Below, one piece after another: positions 46,635-56,136 of a stretch of 64,000 nucleotides of DNA (the first letter of the stretch is position 1; the number at the start of each line of letters is the position of its first letter). Source of the DNA: Rebecca billardiae RCC1528. Its lineage: Eukaryota; Haptophyta. The position numbers and the translations under genes are program-made. The notes beneath the pieces are model-generated. The model made no database searches. It was not told where the DNA came from and saw only the letters and a list, made by a program, of their open reading frames with translations. The stretch is taken from NCBI GenBank assembly GCA_965240325.2, contig OZ251240.1, forward strand, positions 930,001 through 994,000, given 5' to 3'.

Positions 46635-46668
46635 GCCTGCCTGATCTGTGTGCGTCTCTTATTCTTAG
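46635..46668 (+). repeat. Dispersed repeat A, diverged partial copy
   Basis: GCCTGCCTGATCTGTGTGCG then TCTCTTATTCTTAG. Its 3' end is disrupted and runs into repeat B. Confidence 0.8.
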
Positions 46669-46683
46669 CAGTAATTGCTGATT

Positions 46684-46770
46684 GTAAACTGTGTCTTTGT
46701 GCAGCGTGTTGGTTATGGCGTCAATCACGCCTTAACCAAGTGTGCACGTTAAAAACGTACAGTAAACAGT
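46684..46770 (+). repeat. Dispersed repeat B, copy 2
   Basis: GTAAACTGTGTCTTTGTGCA, then GGCGTCAATCACGCCTTAAC, then CAAGTGTGCACGTTAAAAAC, ending near AGTAAACAGT. It matches the reverse complement of 15650-15722. Confidence 0.8.
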
Positions 46771-46989
46771 GTAACGTCATGACGACACTCGGCTCTGCGC
46801 GGTGCCGGGTGCGCCTCGGCTTTCACGGCGGCGCACTTCATCAGTCTTCACAGAGTTGGTCTCTCTTCGGAGAGCGTGCGATGAAGGATGGCGCGGCAAC
46901 CTGCCACCGTGAGCCTTACGCACGTTAAAACAAATAAACTGTATGTATGCATTCGCTTTATTTATTTATTGGACGATGTTCACGACACA

Positions 46990-47739
46990 ATGGCGGCCGC
47001 GCAGCAGATCTCCGAGACGCAGTTCGCGCCGCAACCCATTGGCTGCATCTTCCGACTGCGGGCGCCGCTCGCCAAGGTCACTGCGCGGCGCTGCCGAGAG
47101 TGTGGCGAGGATATATGGCAGCACCATATCTCGGAAGTAGCCGAGGCCGACGTGATGACGGTGCTCAACGTTACGCTCGACGACACGCCAACACCTATCG
47201 AGCCCGGGCTGCTCGTGGGCAGCTTCAAGGCTGCAGTGGCGGCGTGCCGCGCCTCGACGGCCACCGTGGTCATCAACTGCGCGGGTCAGCGGCTGCACGA
47301 CTTCCTGCCGGCCACGCGCGCTCCCTTCGAGCTGCTCAGGGAGCAGGGGCGCCTGCTCGACCTCGAGTGGGAGGACTCGCCATCGTTCCTCATCCCCGTG
47401 GCCGACGTCACTGCGGCGATCGACTGGGCGTCGGCCCGCACCGCGGATGGCAATTCGGTCGTGGTCAGCTGCGCTCAGGGCAGGTCGCGCTCGGCCGCGA
47501 TGGCTACAGCTATCCTCATGCGCACGCACAGGCTTGACAGTCAGTCGGCGCTTCGCCGCTTGCAGGCGCACCGACCATTCTGCGACCCAAATCCGGGCTT
47601 CATCCGCCAACTAGCCGAGATGCAGCCCACGCTCCTCCGTGACTTACCCATCGCGAAGGGGCGGCTCTCCGGAGACCTGCCCCGTGACGACCACGCACCG
47701 GCTCCCGCTCCAGCTGAGTCTACTGACGGCCGGACGTAG
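46990..47739 (+). CDS. Dual-specificity phosphatase-like protein
   Basis: One exon of 249 aa; the start is the ATG of MAAAQQISETQFAPQPIG. The catalytic signature is VVVSCAQGRSRSAAMATAIL at about residues 156-175. It matches the DUSP/PTP loop HCxxGxxRS with Ser in place of the usual His and with the Cys, Arg and final Ser kept. Upstream, VVINCAGQRLHDFLPATRAP and LLDLEWEDSPSFLIPVADVT correspond to the 'vlNv' strand and the 'D..~~~l~~f..~~~fi' general-acid region. After the loop, LDSQSALRRLQAHRPFCDPN and PGFIRQLAEMQ match the 'A...v...Rp.~.pn.gF..QL' helix pair. A CREC pair (CRECGED) sits near residue 38. The likely reaction is dephosphorylation of Ser/Thr/Tyr-phosphorylated proteins or phospho-metabolites; the substrate is unknown. 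The C-tail is short and Pro/Ala-rich. Confidence 0.85.
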   Translation: MAAAQQISETQFAPQPIGCIFRLRAPLAKVTARRCRECGEDIWQHHISEVAEADVMTVLNVTLDDTPTPIEPGLLVGSFKAAVAACRASTATVVINCAGQRLHDFLPATRAPFELLREQGRLLDLEWEDSPSFLIPVADVTAAIDWASARTADGNSVVVSCAQGRSRSAAMATAILMRTHRLDSQSALRRLQAHRPFCDPNPGFIRQLAEMQPTLLRDLPIAKGRLSGDLPRDDHAPAPAPAESTDGRT

Positions 47740-48026
47740 AGTGCTTGACAGACACGCAGCTTTGCACGGCTGGCGCGACTTGACGAGCCGCTGACGGCAA
47801 GATCGAGTCCCGCACAGCTGGAAAGTAGCCGCTGTATTACCACTGACGAAACCGGGAACTAGAAATAGCAGCCGGGGCCGGGCGCGACTTTCGTGCGAGG
47901 TCGCCTCGGTGCGCCTGCCCACCCGGTACTCATTTGCTGTGAGCCCGGGGCTGCCCTCCCACCATAAGGCTGGAGACGGCTCGTGCAACACGGCCGCGCG
48001 ACGACGCGTGGGGTCGCCCCCTCGTC

Positions 48027-48479
48027 ATGGAGGACGACGACGACTCATCGCCCCTATCGCCCGGCTTGCCGCCCTACCTGCCCTTCGGCACCATCTTTCA
48101 TGTGCCCTCGCGGACAGACCTGCTGGAGCACGCGCGGGAAAAGGTGGACCGGATGCGCCAGGCCACGCTCGAGAAGGTGCAGAGCGCGGTCGACCTCGCC
48201 GAGCTGGCGCGCGACACATCGACAACGACCCTTCGGCGAGTGCGCTCGCAGAGCTACTCGCACCTGCAGGACGCCTACTCTGTCGCCGAGCTGCACGTAC
48301 AGCGCTCGTTTACGAGTGTCACCACCGGCAGGGCGTTCCTCAATTCGATCGTCATGCTCGTCGTCTTCCCGCTTCGATGCGTGGCCGCGGCGATCTGGGC
48401 GATCATGAGTAGACCCTCCGAGTCCGCCATCATCGCACAGCGGGCCGCCGACGATCGACGGCGTCACAAAATGGAATAG
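48027..48479 (+). CDS. Small predicted membrane-associated protein, unknown function
   Basis: One exon of 150 aa; the start is the first ATG (MEDDDDSSPLSPGLPPYLPF). An acidic N-terminus is followed by an amphipathic helical region (HAREKVDRMRQATLEKVQSA, then VDLAELARDTSTTTLRRV). A single hydrophobic segment at about 103-125 (FLNSIVMLVVFPLRCVAAAI) precedes a basic C-tail (RAADDRRRHKME). The codon use and frame look real, but no family was recognised. It could be a tail-anchored protein of an internal membrane. Confidence 0.55.
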   Translation: MEDDDDSSPLSPGLPPYLPFGTIFHVPSRTDLLEHAREKVDRMRQATLEKVQSAVDLAELARDTSTTTLRRVRSQSYSHLQDAYSVAELHVQRSFTSVTTGRAFLNSIVMLVVFPLRCVAAAIWAIMSRPSESAIIAQRAADDRRRHKME

Positions 48480-48550
48480 AAAGTTGAGGAGATGTGCGCG
48501 CTGCGCTAAGCTGTCAGCTCGGAGGTTGGCGAGAGCGCGGACGAGCATGC

Positions 48551-48690
48551 TCAATGCTGAGGGCACCGCGGCACACTCGCGCGTCGTGCCGCGGTGCCCT
48601 CAGCATTGAGGGCCATGCCCTCAATGCTGAGGGCATGGCCCGGCATGCCAGCGGGTGCCATGCCCGGCACCCGCAACGCGACATCGAGAT
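48551..48690. repeat. Nested hairpin cluster
   Basis: A perfect 24-bp stem (TCAATGCTGAGGGCACCGCG plus GCAC, 48551-48574) pairs with 48586-48609 across an 11-base loop. The right arm also pairs with the following CCCTCAATGCTG, giving a second overlapping stem. The 3' part (GGCATGGCCCGGCA ... GGCACCCGCAACGCGAC) recurs at 49443-49483. It looks like a small palindromic mobile element. Confidence 0.8.
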
Positions 48691-48764
48691 CACGTAGTGA
48701 TGGGACTCTCTGGCCGTCGACGCCACTCGTGACTCGACACTACTGTGACAGTTGGCGGGCGTCG

Positions 48765-48814
48765 ATCTCGCCTGCCTGAGCTGTGTGCGTCTCTTATTCT
48801 TATAGTAAACTGTA
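48765..48814 (+). repeat. Dispersed repeat A, copy 2
   Basis: Nearly identical to copy 1, with a 2-base insertion (TTCTTATAGTAAACTGTA). It lies 285 bp after the stop of the small membrane-protein gene. Confidence 0.85.
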
Positions 48815-49685
48815 GTCTGTACACTCTGTGCTACTCGTTCGTCCGCGTAATAAGTATCATAGGTCGCGTCCCGCGGAGCCGACGGATTCTCCGCGCGGTG
48901 TGACCGCGGCAGCCCGTTATCATAATCACTCACGCTGTGGCCCGTAAGTCTGAACGGAGAGTCTGAACCCGCGGCGGGCGACACAGCCGTCACATGCCGG
49001 CCTCACCGATGCCGACGACGATGGACATGGCTCAATCCGCAATCGGCGCAGACCCGCCCGGACCCGGTCCGGGACGACCGGTCACCGGGCGCCTGCAAAG
49101 TGCCGGGCTGCTCGGCTTCACTCGCGGGCGCGTGCGCCCGGCGGCGGCGTGCGGCGTGCGGCCCGCCGGCGGCGCCACTAGCCCCGCGCCCCGCGGGCCC
49201 GCGCCGCGCCATCCGGCCATCCGGCCACTCCGGGGCCGCGGGATGGGTGGCATGCCACAGTTGCATGCCACTCATCGATGAGACTCAGTCTCATCGACGA
49301 TGGGGTTGACCCGATGGATAAATACATATATATATATATATATTATAATAATAACGACAATAGATCGACTCGATCCAAGTCCAAAATGCCGGGCCCGATG
49401 ATGCTCGCTGCTTAGAAATAGTTAATAGAACGCTGTCGCTGGGCATGGCCCGGCAGGTGCCGGGCACCCGCAACGCGACCTAGTCACGTCGTACGCCGGC
49501 GCTCGTTACGCGATGCCAGTCAGTCTGGCCGCGAGCTTGAACTTCGGCGTCGCAGCCGGCTTTGCTTGCCGCCCTCCGGGATACCCAGCGCGCGGGGCCG
49601 AGTGATTGATGATGAGCAACCGCAACCATGAACCAAGTAAAACCAACGTCTCCCGCCGACCCCGCCACGCTGACTGCTGCGCTGT

Positions 49686-52600
49686 TCAGGCTGTCGGAGG
49701 GCTGTCGCAGCTGGGCTCTCCACCCGCAGCCGTCGCAGACGCCGGACTGCTGACAGTGCGGTCAGCTGCGCCGTCACTCTCCGTCTCGGCCGAGGGCTCG
49801 TCACCGCTCGGTGCAAAGGCCGCTCCCGCGTCGGCGGCGTCGCTCCCCTCGAGTAGCTCGGCGCCACCCTCGGAGGGCCCCGTCCCGAGATCTGCGCTCG
49901 CCAGCTCCTCGGGGCCCGCATCCGCGCCGCCATCGCCCGACTCGACCACGGCGTCGGCCGCTGTCGCGCCGTCGGCTGTCAGCTCGGCCGGCGGCTCCGA
50001 GTCCTGTGCGGCTGGGGCGGGCCTGTTGGCGCGGTCGAGCTGCTCCGCCATCACCGCTGCGACAAACGTGAAGATGAGCTTGGGCCGCACCTCGACGATG
50101 TCCTCCCACAGCAGGAAGACGGCGCAGCCCAGCTTGCGTGCGCAGCTGATGGCGTACTTTGCGTTGAGCGCGCAGTCGTCGACTGTCGTCGGCGGTCGGC
50201 AAGCGGGCCGCCGAGGGCGGTGGGTGGCGCGCGCACGCAGAGAGAGGTGAGTCCGTGGGCGGCCGAGGATGTGCGCGCACACGTCTCCTCGCGGCTACGC
50301 GCACGCCGCGCGCGCGCACGGTTTGCGCCGTAGATCAGGTCAAAGTCCACACGCTTTATCAGCTTGGTGTCGACCGAGCGCTCGTCCACCTCCTTGACGA
50401 GGTCGAGCAGGAAGAGGCCTGTCGGGCCCAAGCGTCGGGCACAAGCGTCGGGCACAAGCAGAGAGAGCACACCCGCAGCCGGGCGGCGCGCGGCGCCAGC
50501 GACCAGTGGCACGCGGCACGGCATGCATGGCGCGTGGCGCGGCGGGCACACGGCGGGAGGCCGTGCACCGCGTGCGGAGCGGCGCAGGCGAGCGCGGCGG
50601 GTGGCGGGGCACGGGTCAGTCAGCCTGCCAGCGTCTCGGCGCCGATGGCGCGCGCCGCGCTGGCGTGGCTGCGGGCGCAGCTCGCGGCCAGGCTGGCCCG
50701 CGCGGGCAACCGCGGGCGCAAAGGGGCCGTGCAGGAGCGCGCCCCGCACACCTGTCTTGAGCGTGCGGTCCTTGAACGACTCGATCCGCCGGCCGCTCCC
50801 GCCCTTGGCCACCGTCTGGTTGGCCCAGCGCAGCACGTCCTCCTCGCTCACCGGCGCGCCGACCGAGAGCCGAATGTAGTTGAGGACGTGGAAGCGCATC
50901 AACTGCCAGATCACGGCGAGGATGTACATGCGGTTGCCCTCGGCGAGGTCGGCGCCCTGGATGCCGACGAGCGAGAGCGCGAAGCCCGATCGCTCGTCCG
51001 TCGCGAGCGAGATCACGTAGTTCCCGTTCTCCGCTGTCTCGTACACGGTGCGCGGGTTTGTGGCCACGTGCGGGCCCCAGCTGACCAGCCCGGGCTTGAG
51101 CTTGTCCATCACCTGCAAGACGGCGATCGAGTCCTGCAGGTCGTCGAAGAGGTTGAAGATGAACCGGCCGATGCCGAGCGAGTTGATCCACATCCGGAAC
51201 GCGCGCTCCTCGCGCGACTCGTCCAGCGTGAGCCCGTCCGGCCCACAGCTCATCTCGACGCCGACGGCGCCGACGCGAGCCCGCCCGCCCGCGCCGCCCG
51301 GCGCGGCGCCCGCGCCCGCGCCCGCGCCGCCGAGCGCGCCCGCGGCGCCCTCCAGCGCTGCCGCGCTGATGTCCGCCTCGTCCAGGCCGGGCGCGGCGTT
51401 GAAGAGCGCGGCGACGAACGCCATGTTGAGCTTCTCGTTCGCGTTCAGGATGTCGTCCGCCGTGATCGAGAAGCTGACGCCCTCCATGGCGGACGCGGCG
51501 CTCACGACCGCCTCGGCGCGCGCTCGCGCATCCGGCTCGCTCAGCGGACGGAGTGCCGACGCCGCGCGCGCGTCGGCGATGCGCGAGAGCACGACGGTGT
51601 ACGCGAGCGAGTCGGAGAGGTCGCGCCCAAAGTTGCGCACGCGCTCCTCCCGGCCGGCGCGCTCGAGGTGCCAGTTCAGCCAGCGCAGCAGCACCTGCTC
51701 GGGCGGCAGCTTGTGCAGCTCGGCGACACTCTCGTCGGCGGCGGCGAGCACGGCCAGCTCCGGGTGCGCTCGCAGGTTGATCCGCTTGAGCAGGGCGAGG
51801 CGCACGAGCTGCCAGACCATGCCGAGCACGAGGTGCGGCGTGCCCTGGAGGATGTCCGTGTTGTCGATGTTCACGATGTGGCACCCCACCGCCCGCGCCG
51901 CGCCGATCGCCAGGTTGAGGTTCTCGCCTATCTGGAAGCGAGACAGCTTGGGCCCGGCGCGCCCGCCGACGGTGCTCGGGATGTTGACCGCGCGCTCGTC
52001 GATGGCCTCGTCCTCCGAGGCGTGGTTGACGAGCTTGCACAGCAGCACGCCGTCGTTCACCTTGCGGAACAGCTCGAGCGTCGACGGCTCGATCGGCAGC
52101 ACCCTCGCCAGGTGCTCGTCGCCCCCGAGCGCGCCGTTGATGTAGGAGCTGAATGCCGCCTTCTCCTCCTCAGCAAACGAGTGCGTGCCGCCGTGCGCGC
52201 CGTGCACCTTGAGCACGGATGGCGCGGGCGGCGGCTTGGGCTGCGCGCGAGGCGAGGGGAACCGAGGCGCGCGGGGGGGGGCGCGGTCGAATCAGCCGGC
52301 ACGGAGGCGCCGGGCGCACACGCGCGTGGGCGCGCGCACGCCCGCGCACCTTGGCTGCCACTGGCTCAAGCTCGCGCATGCGCGTCTGGATGTGCTTGGC
52401 GAGCTGCGAGAACTCGGCGAGGCTGATCTTATCGTCGCCGTCGCGATCGGCCACGCGCAGCGCCCCGCGCACCTCCTCCTTCGCCCCGCCGCCGAGCAGC
52501 TGCACGAGCGCGCCCTCGAGCTCGCGCGCGTCGATCATTCCGTCCGAGTTGAAGTCGAAGGACTTGAAGGCCGTCGTGAGCTCGTACGTGCTCGCGGCGT

Positions 52601-52901
52601 CGACGACGGGGGCGGTGTTGCGTGGGGTGGAGGGCGAGATCCCCGACGAGATGCGCCAGCTCGCGCCGCCCGCCTTGGGCGTCACGCCTTGGCCTCGCGG
52701 CGTCTGCGCGCTCTCGGGCGTGCGCACCTGCAGCGGCATCGGCGGCGCGCGCATCGGCTGGTCCTCGGGGACGACGAGCTGGACGCCGAGGCAGGAGAGG
52801 CGTCCGACGGAGCTGCCTATCGACAGGCCCTTCGCCGGCGGCGAGGGCACGCCGCTACAGCGTCGCTCGTACGCCGCGAGGCGCTCCTTCACGCTTGCCA
52901 T
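49686..52901 (-). CDS. Fimbrin/plastin-type actin-bundling protein (EF-hands plus four CH domains)
   Basis: Minus-strand exons 52901-52350, 52240-50752, 50418-50320 and 50182-49686 join in frame to give 878 aa. The start is the ATG of MASVKERLAAYERRCSG. A Pro-rich N-terminal extension of about 100 residues precedes two EF-hands with good loops (DFNSDGMIDARE, DRDGDDKISLAE). Four calponin-homology domains follow: CH1 (ELFRKVNDGVLLCKLVNHAS, ERAVNIP), CH2 (LLRWLNWHLERAGREERVRN), CH3 (EERAFRMWINSLGIGRFIFN, LFDDLQDSIAVLQVMDKL) and CH4 (VLRWANQTVAKGG, SFKDRTLKTGLFLLDLVKEV, LNAKYAISCARKLGCAVFLL). This is the fimbrin layout, with two tandem actin-binding domains that cross-link F-actin under Ca2+ control. 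An acidic Ala/Ser-rich tail of about 105 residues replaces the usual short end. Divergent from PSMB6 over 223 bp. Confidence 0.94.
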
Positions 52902-53124
52902 GTGTCCGTCCTGATCGGTCCTGGCCGTGAAAAACCCCAGCCGTTCGTGAGGATCCGCCGTTTCACAGGTCAAATCACCCTGGAATTTTCCCAGAAGCTA
53001 GTCCGGGAGCAGGTCCGGAAGAAGGGCAGCGCTGAGAGCAGCCATCGCCTTTGGCGCCGCCACTTCCGCGCAAGGACAGTGACGAGCGGCGGCGGCACAC
53101 CAGCGACCCGTGCGTGTGCGCGCC
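52902..53124. promoter_or_regulatory. Divergent intergenic region, fimbrin / proteasome beta1
   Basis: 223 bp between the two start codons. Both promoters must lie here. No TATA box or named site was identified. Confidence 0.5.
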
Positions 53125-54103
53125 ATGTTCCAAACGTCGACCTTCACGGGGCGCGAGATCTTCGACCCGATGTCGGTGGGGCAGGTGGAGTCGCAGCTGC
53201 GCGGCGCCTCGCTCATGGACAACGACCTCTCGCAGCCCGTTAGCCTCGGCACGTCGATCATGGCGGTCGAGTTTGACGGCGGCGTCGTGTGCGGCGCTGA
53301 CTCGCGCACGTCGACAGGTGCGTCGACGCGGGGCGCTGCCCTCGCGCGCGGCACGGCTCGGCCAGCGTACGTGCGTGCCCACCCGCGCCCGCACACGGTT
53401 GCCCACCTGCGCCCGCGCCCGCCCGCCTCTGCCCGCGCGCAGGCGCGTACATTGCAAACCGCGTCTCGGACAAAATCACGAGCCTGGACGAGCGCATCTT
53501 CACGATGCGATCGGGCTCGGCGGCGGACACCCAGGCCGTCTCCGACTACGTGCGCTACTTCCTCGACATGCACAAGAACGAGACGCAGAAGCCGACCAAC
53601 GTCAAGACGGCCGCCAAGCTCGTCTCGAAGCTGCTGTACGAGAACAAGGGGATGCTGATGGGGGAAATGATCGTCGCCGGCTGGGACAAGCAAAGCGGCG
53701 GGCAGGTGTACAAGTGCGCGATGGGCGGCTCGCTGCTGCGGAGGCCGTACTCGACCGGCGGGTCGGGCTCGATCTTCATCGCCGCGCACTGCGAGAACAA
53801 CTTCCGCCCCGGCATGACGCGCGAGCAGGCAATGGAGTTCGTGGATAAGGGTGCGCGGCGCGCGCGGCGACGGAGCCAGCAGCGGCGGAGCGCACGCGGC
53901 CGCGCCTGCGCGCGGCGCCGGTGGCCTCCGCTCCGCTCACCCCTCGGCGCCCCATGGGCCGTGCCTTCGCGCGCGCCTCCGCCCGCGGCTGCGCAGCGCT
54001 CATGCTTGCGATGGCGAGCGATGGCTCGTCAGGCGGGTCGGTGCGCAAGGTGGTGATCGATGCGTCGGGCGTGCAGCGCACGTACACGGGCGGTGTCTAC
54101 TGA
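53125..54103 (+). CDS. PSMB6: 20S proteasome subunit beta1 (caspase-like catalytic subunit)
   Basis: Exons 53125-53317, 53443-53850 and 53997-54103 (phase 1) give 235 aa. The start is the ATG of MFQTSTFTGREIFDPM. A propeptide of about 42 residues ends at VSLG, followed by the mature N-terminus TSIMAVEFDGGVVCGADSRT. The catalytic Thr1 is present, with Asp17 in GADSR and Lys33 in NRVSDKIT. SGSAADTQAVSDYVRYFLDM is diagnostic of beta1. GEMIVAGWDKQSGGQVYKCA, STGGSGSIFI and MASDGSSGGSVRKVVIDASG complete the fold. Beta1 cleaves after acidic residues in the core particle. The propeptide is a little longer than the human one. Confidence 0.96.
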
Positions 54104-54300
54104 GCGCACGCAGCGCGCAGCGGCTGCGCGGATCTCGTCCTGCGGTGGCGGGGGCGCCCTGCAATCGGGACGAGAGCTGGTGTCTGCCATCGTGCACGGC
54201 CAGGCAATGAGGCATGCGCAGGCGAACCGCGATGCACTCGAGGCTCGAGGCGCAGGCCCGTCCGGCCGCAGACGGCCCGGCCCGGTGCCATGCTACTGAG

Positions 54301-54349
54301 AATCTCGCCTGCCTGAGCTGTGTGCGTCTCTTATTCTTAGTAAACTGTA
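54301..54349 (+). repeat. Dispersed repeat A, copy 3
   Basis: Identical to copy 1 over 49 bp (AATCTCGCCTGCCTGAGCTG ... TTAGTAAACTGTA). It lies 198 bp after the PSMB6 stop. Confidence 0.9.
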
Positions 54350-54505
54350 CTCAGTACTGGTCGGTGGACTACTGCTACTGCTAGTCTGACTGCCGCTGCT
54401 AACTAGCTAGCTAGGCGCTGCTACCGTCGCCGGCTAAACCGTGCACTATTGTTGCCAATAATTGTACACAGTATAATACTGAATACGTATACGTGCATGT
54501 ACTGT

Positions 54506-54554
54506 AATCTCGCCTGCCTGAGCTGTGTGCGTCTCTTATTCTTAGTAAACTGTA
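54506..54554 (+). repeat. Dispersed repeat A, copy 4
   Basis: Identical to copies 1 and 3 over 49 bp, in the same orientation as copy 3. Confidence 0.9.
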
Positions 54555-54834
54555 GGCTATGTACTGTCTTCGAGTGTCTGACTATTATTTAATAGACTAT
54601 GCTATTATTACGGGCGCGATGCGCTGACGACGATCAGCAGACGATCTAATAATATAACGATACTAAATATACTCTATAGCTTACTTGCCCTTGGCAGTCT
54701 TGGCAGTGATGGCACGCCGTCGCCCGTCCGATGACCGATCTCGACCGTCCGTCGCTGAGTGAGCAGGACTTCACACTCTGACTCACAGTTTGCGCTGCTG
54801 CCGCTGACTCGGATGCCAGAGGCCGGTGCCTGGA

Positions 54835-55914
54835 TCACAGACGAGCATCACCGATAGAAGCTGGAACATGGCCAGGCTCCACTGCCGGCACTGACTCCAA
54901 TGCGCCTTCGTCAGACGCTTTGTCACGCGATGTGCGTTGCTGTCGCCTGTCGACAACGATTGCGACAGTCGCGTTGGTGATGACGGCACAGAGCACGATG
55001 GCACCGCCAATGAGGGTCAGCATCGTCGGCACCTCTCCGAGCACAAAGTACGTCAGCAGGGGCCCCATCACGCCCTCGAGGGTGAGGATGAGCGCCACCT
55101 CCGCGGACGGCACGAGGCGCGTTGCCATCTGCGCAGCGATGAACGTGAGCGACATGCAGCACGTGCCGTTGACAGCCGGCCAGATCATCGCGCGCTGATT
55201 CGGCGGGACCAATGGCTCGCCTGCGGGGTGGAGCCAGGGCACGAGGGCGAGCCCGAAGCAGCCAGAGAGCGCAAAGCCAATAGGTGGAACCAAGCCGATT
55301 GGCGTCGTCGGCGCGCGCACACCAACTGACTGGGCAGTCGTCAACCAGCCCGCGAGGCACAGGCCGCCCATGACACCCATGAAACTGCCTGCGACGACAT
55401 TCCTGCCCTGCGAGCGCTGGCCCAGGCCAGTCTCGGCAAGCACGACGCCAACGAGCACCACGATCGAGCCGGTGAACCCCAGGGCCGCCGCGGCCATGAT
55501 CCGCGGGTTTGGCCGCTTGCCCAGCACCGGCCACGCGTACAGCGCTGCCCAGAACGGGCTCAGGCTGGTGAGCGCGAGCATGTTGGCTGCCGTGGTCAGC
55601 GAGAAGCCCATCGTGAAGGCGATGCTCTGAAAGAAGAAAAAGAAGACGCCGACTAGCACGTGCCTCGTCTCAAGAGATGGCGGCCACGACCCTCGGAGCG
55701 AGAGGTTCACACGCTGCCCGCTGATCGCGGCACGCGCCGCCAAAAGCGTCGAGAGCGTCGCTGCGGCAAACATGGTCTTGAAGGTGAGCCCCATTGGCAG
55801 CGACACTCCGTCGCGCGCAGCCAGCTTCACGAGCAGGCTGTCACAGCTGAGGCCGAGGACGGTGAAGACCGACAAGGCGATCCCCCGCACGTAGTCCGAC
55901 GCGTGCATCAGCAT
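54835..55914 (-). CDS. EamA/DMT-family membrane transporter
   Basis: One exon of 359 aa; the start is the ATG of MLMHASDYVRGIALSV. About ten hydrophobic helices are arranged as two EamA-like halves. The first half includes VFTVLGLSCDSLLVKLA, the hallmark end of EamA repeat 1 (FFFFFQSIAFTMGFSLTTAA, then ALTSLSPFWAALYAWPVLGK), and ALGFTGSIVVLVGVVLAE. The second half begins VVAGSFMGVMGGLCLAGWLT and includes AEVALILTLEGVMGPLLTYF, then LGEVPTMLTLIGGAIVLCAV, the classic 'sl.pv...l....lgE.....~~iG..lI..gv' ending. DMT carriers move metabolites such as amino acids, nucleotide sugars or phosphorylated sugars; the substrate cannot be read from sequence. The polar C-tail is about 45 residues. Divergent from the neighbouring flavoprotein gene over 222 bp. 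Confidence 0.9.
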   Translation of the reverse strand: MLMHASDYVRGIALSVFTVLGLSCDSLLVKLAARDGVSLPMGLTFKTMFAAATLSTLLAARAAISGQRVNLSLRGSWPPSLETRHVLVGVFFFFFQSIAFTMGFSLTTAANMLALTSLSPFWAALYAWPVLGKRPNPRIMAAAALGFTGSIVVLVGVVLAETGLGQRSQGRNVVAGSFMGVMGGLCLAGWLTTAQSVGVRAPTTPIGLVPPIGFALSGCFGLALVPWLHPAGEPLVPPNQRAMIWPAVNGTCCMSLTFIAAQMATRLVPSAEVALILTLEGVMGPLLTYFVLGEVPTMLTLIGGAIVLCAVITNATVAIVVDRRQQRTSRDKASDEGALESVPAVEPGHVPASIGDARL

Positions 55915-56136
55915 GGGGATGATGACAACCCGGCCCGCTCATTCAGGCGGGACTTGGACCGCCATCCCTGGGTCCTGTCGTCGTCCGGTTGCCCGGAAGA
56001 CAGCTGAAAGCCGCATCACAAAATCGCCCGAGCTGGCGAGCCGAGTCGAGGGCGGAAAACCCACGACCGCTCCGGGCTCCGGCTCGTTGCTGCGCTGCAC
56101 GCACACGCCTGCCAGGGCCCCGTGTGAGCATCGAGC
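55915..56136. promoter_or_regulatory. Divergent intergenic region, EamA transporter / quinone oxidoreductase-like
   Basis: 222 bp between opposing start codons, similar in size to the other divergent pairs in the window. Shared control is possible but not shown. Confidence 0.45.

Larger units (their letters stand above)
46072..46989. other. Intergenic spacer with repeats A and B adjacent
   Basis: A fairly AT-rich 900 bp. A diverged repeat A (46635-46668) is followed at once by repeat B (46684-46770). No gene was recognised. Confidence 0.55.
48480..49685. other. Intergenic region rich in hairpins
   Basis: 1.2 kb with nested inverted repeats (48551-48690), repeat A (48765-48814), a GC-rich block (49020-49250), a short palindrome (49272-49294) and a partial duplication of the hairpin region (49443-49483). 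No gene is supported. Confidence 0.6.
54104..54834. other. Intergenic region with two direct repeat-A copies
   Basis: Relatively AT-rich. Repeat A occurs twice in direct orientation, 205 bp apart. No gene was recognised; it lies between the 3' ends of two convergent genes. Confidence 0.6.
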
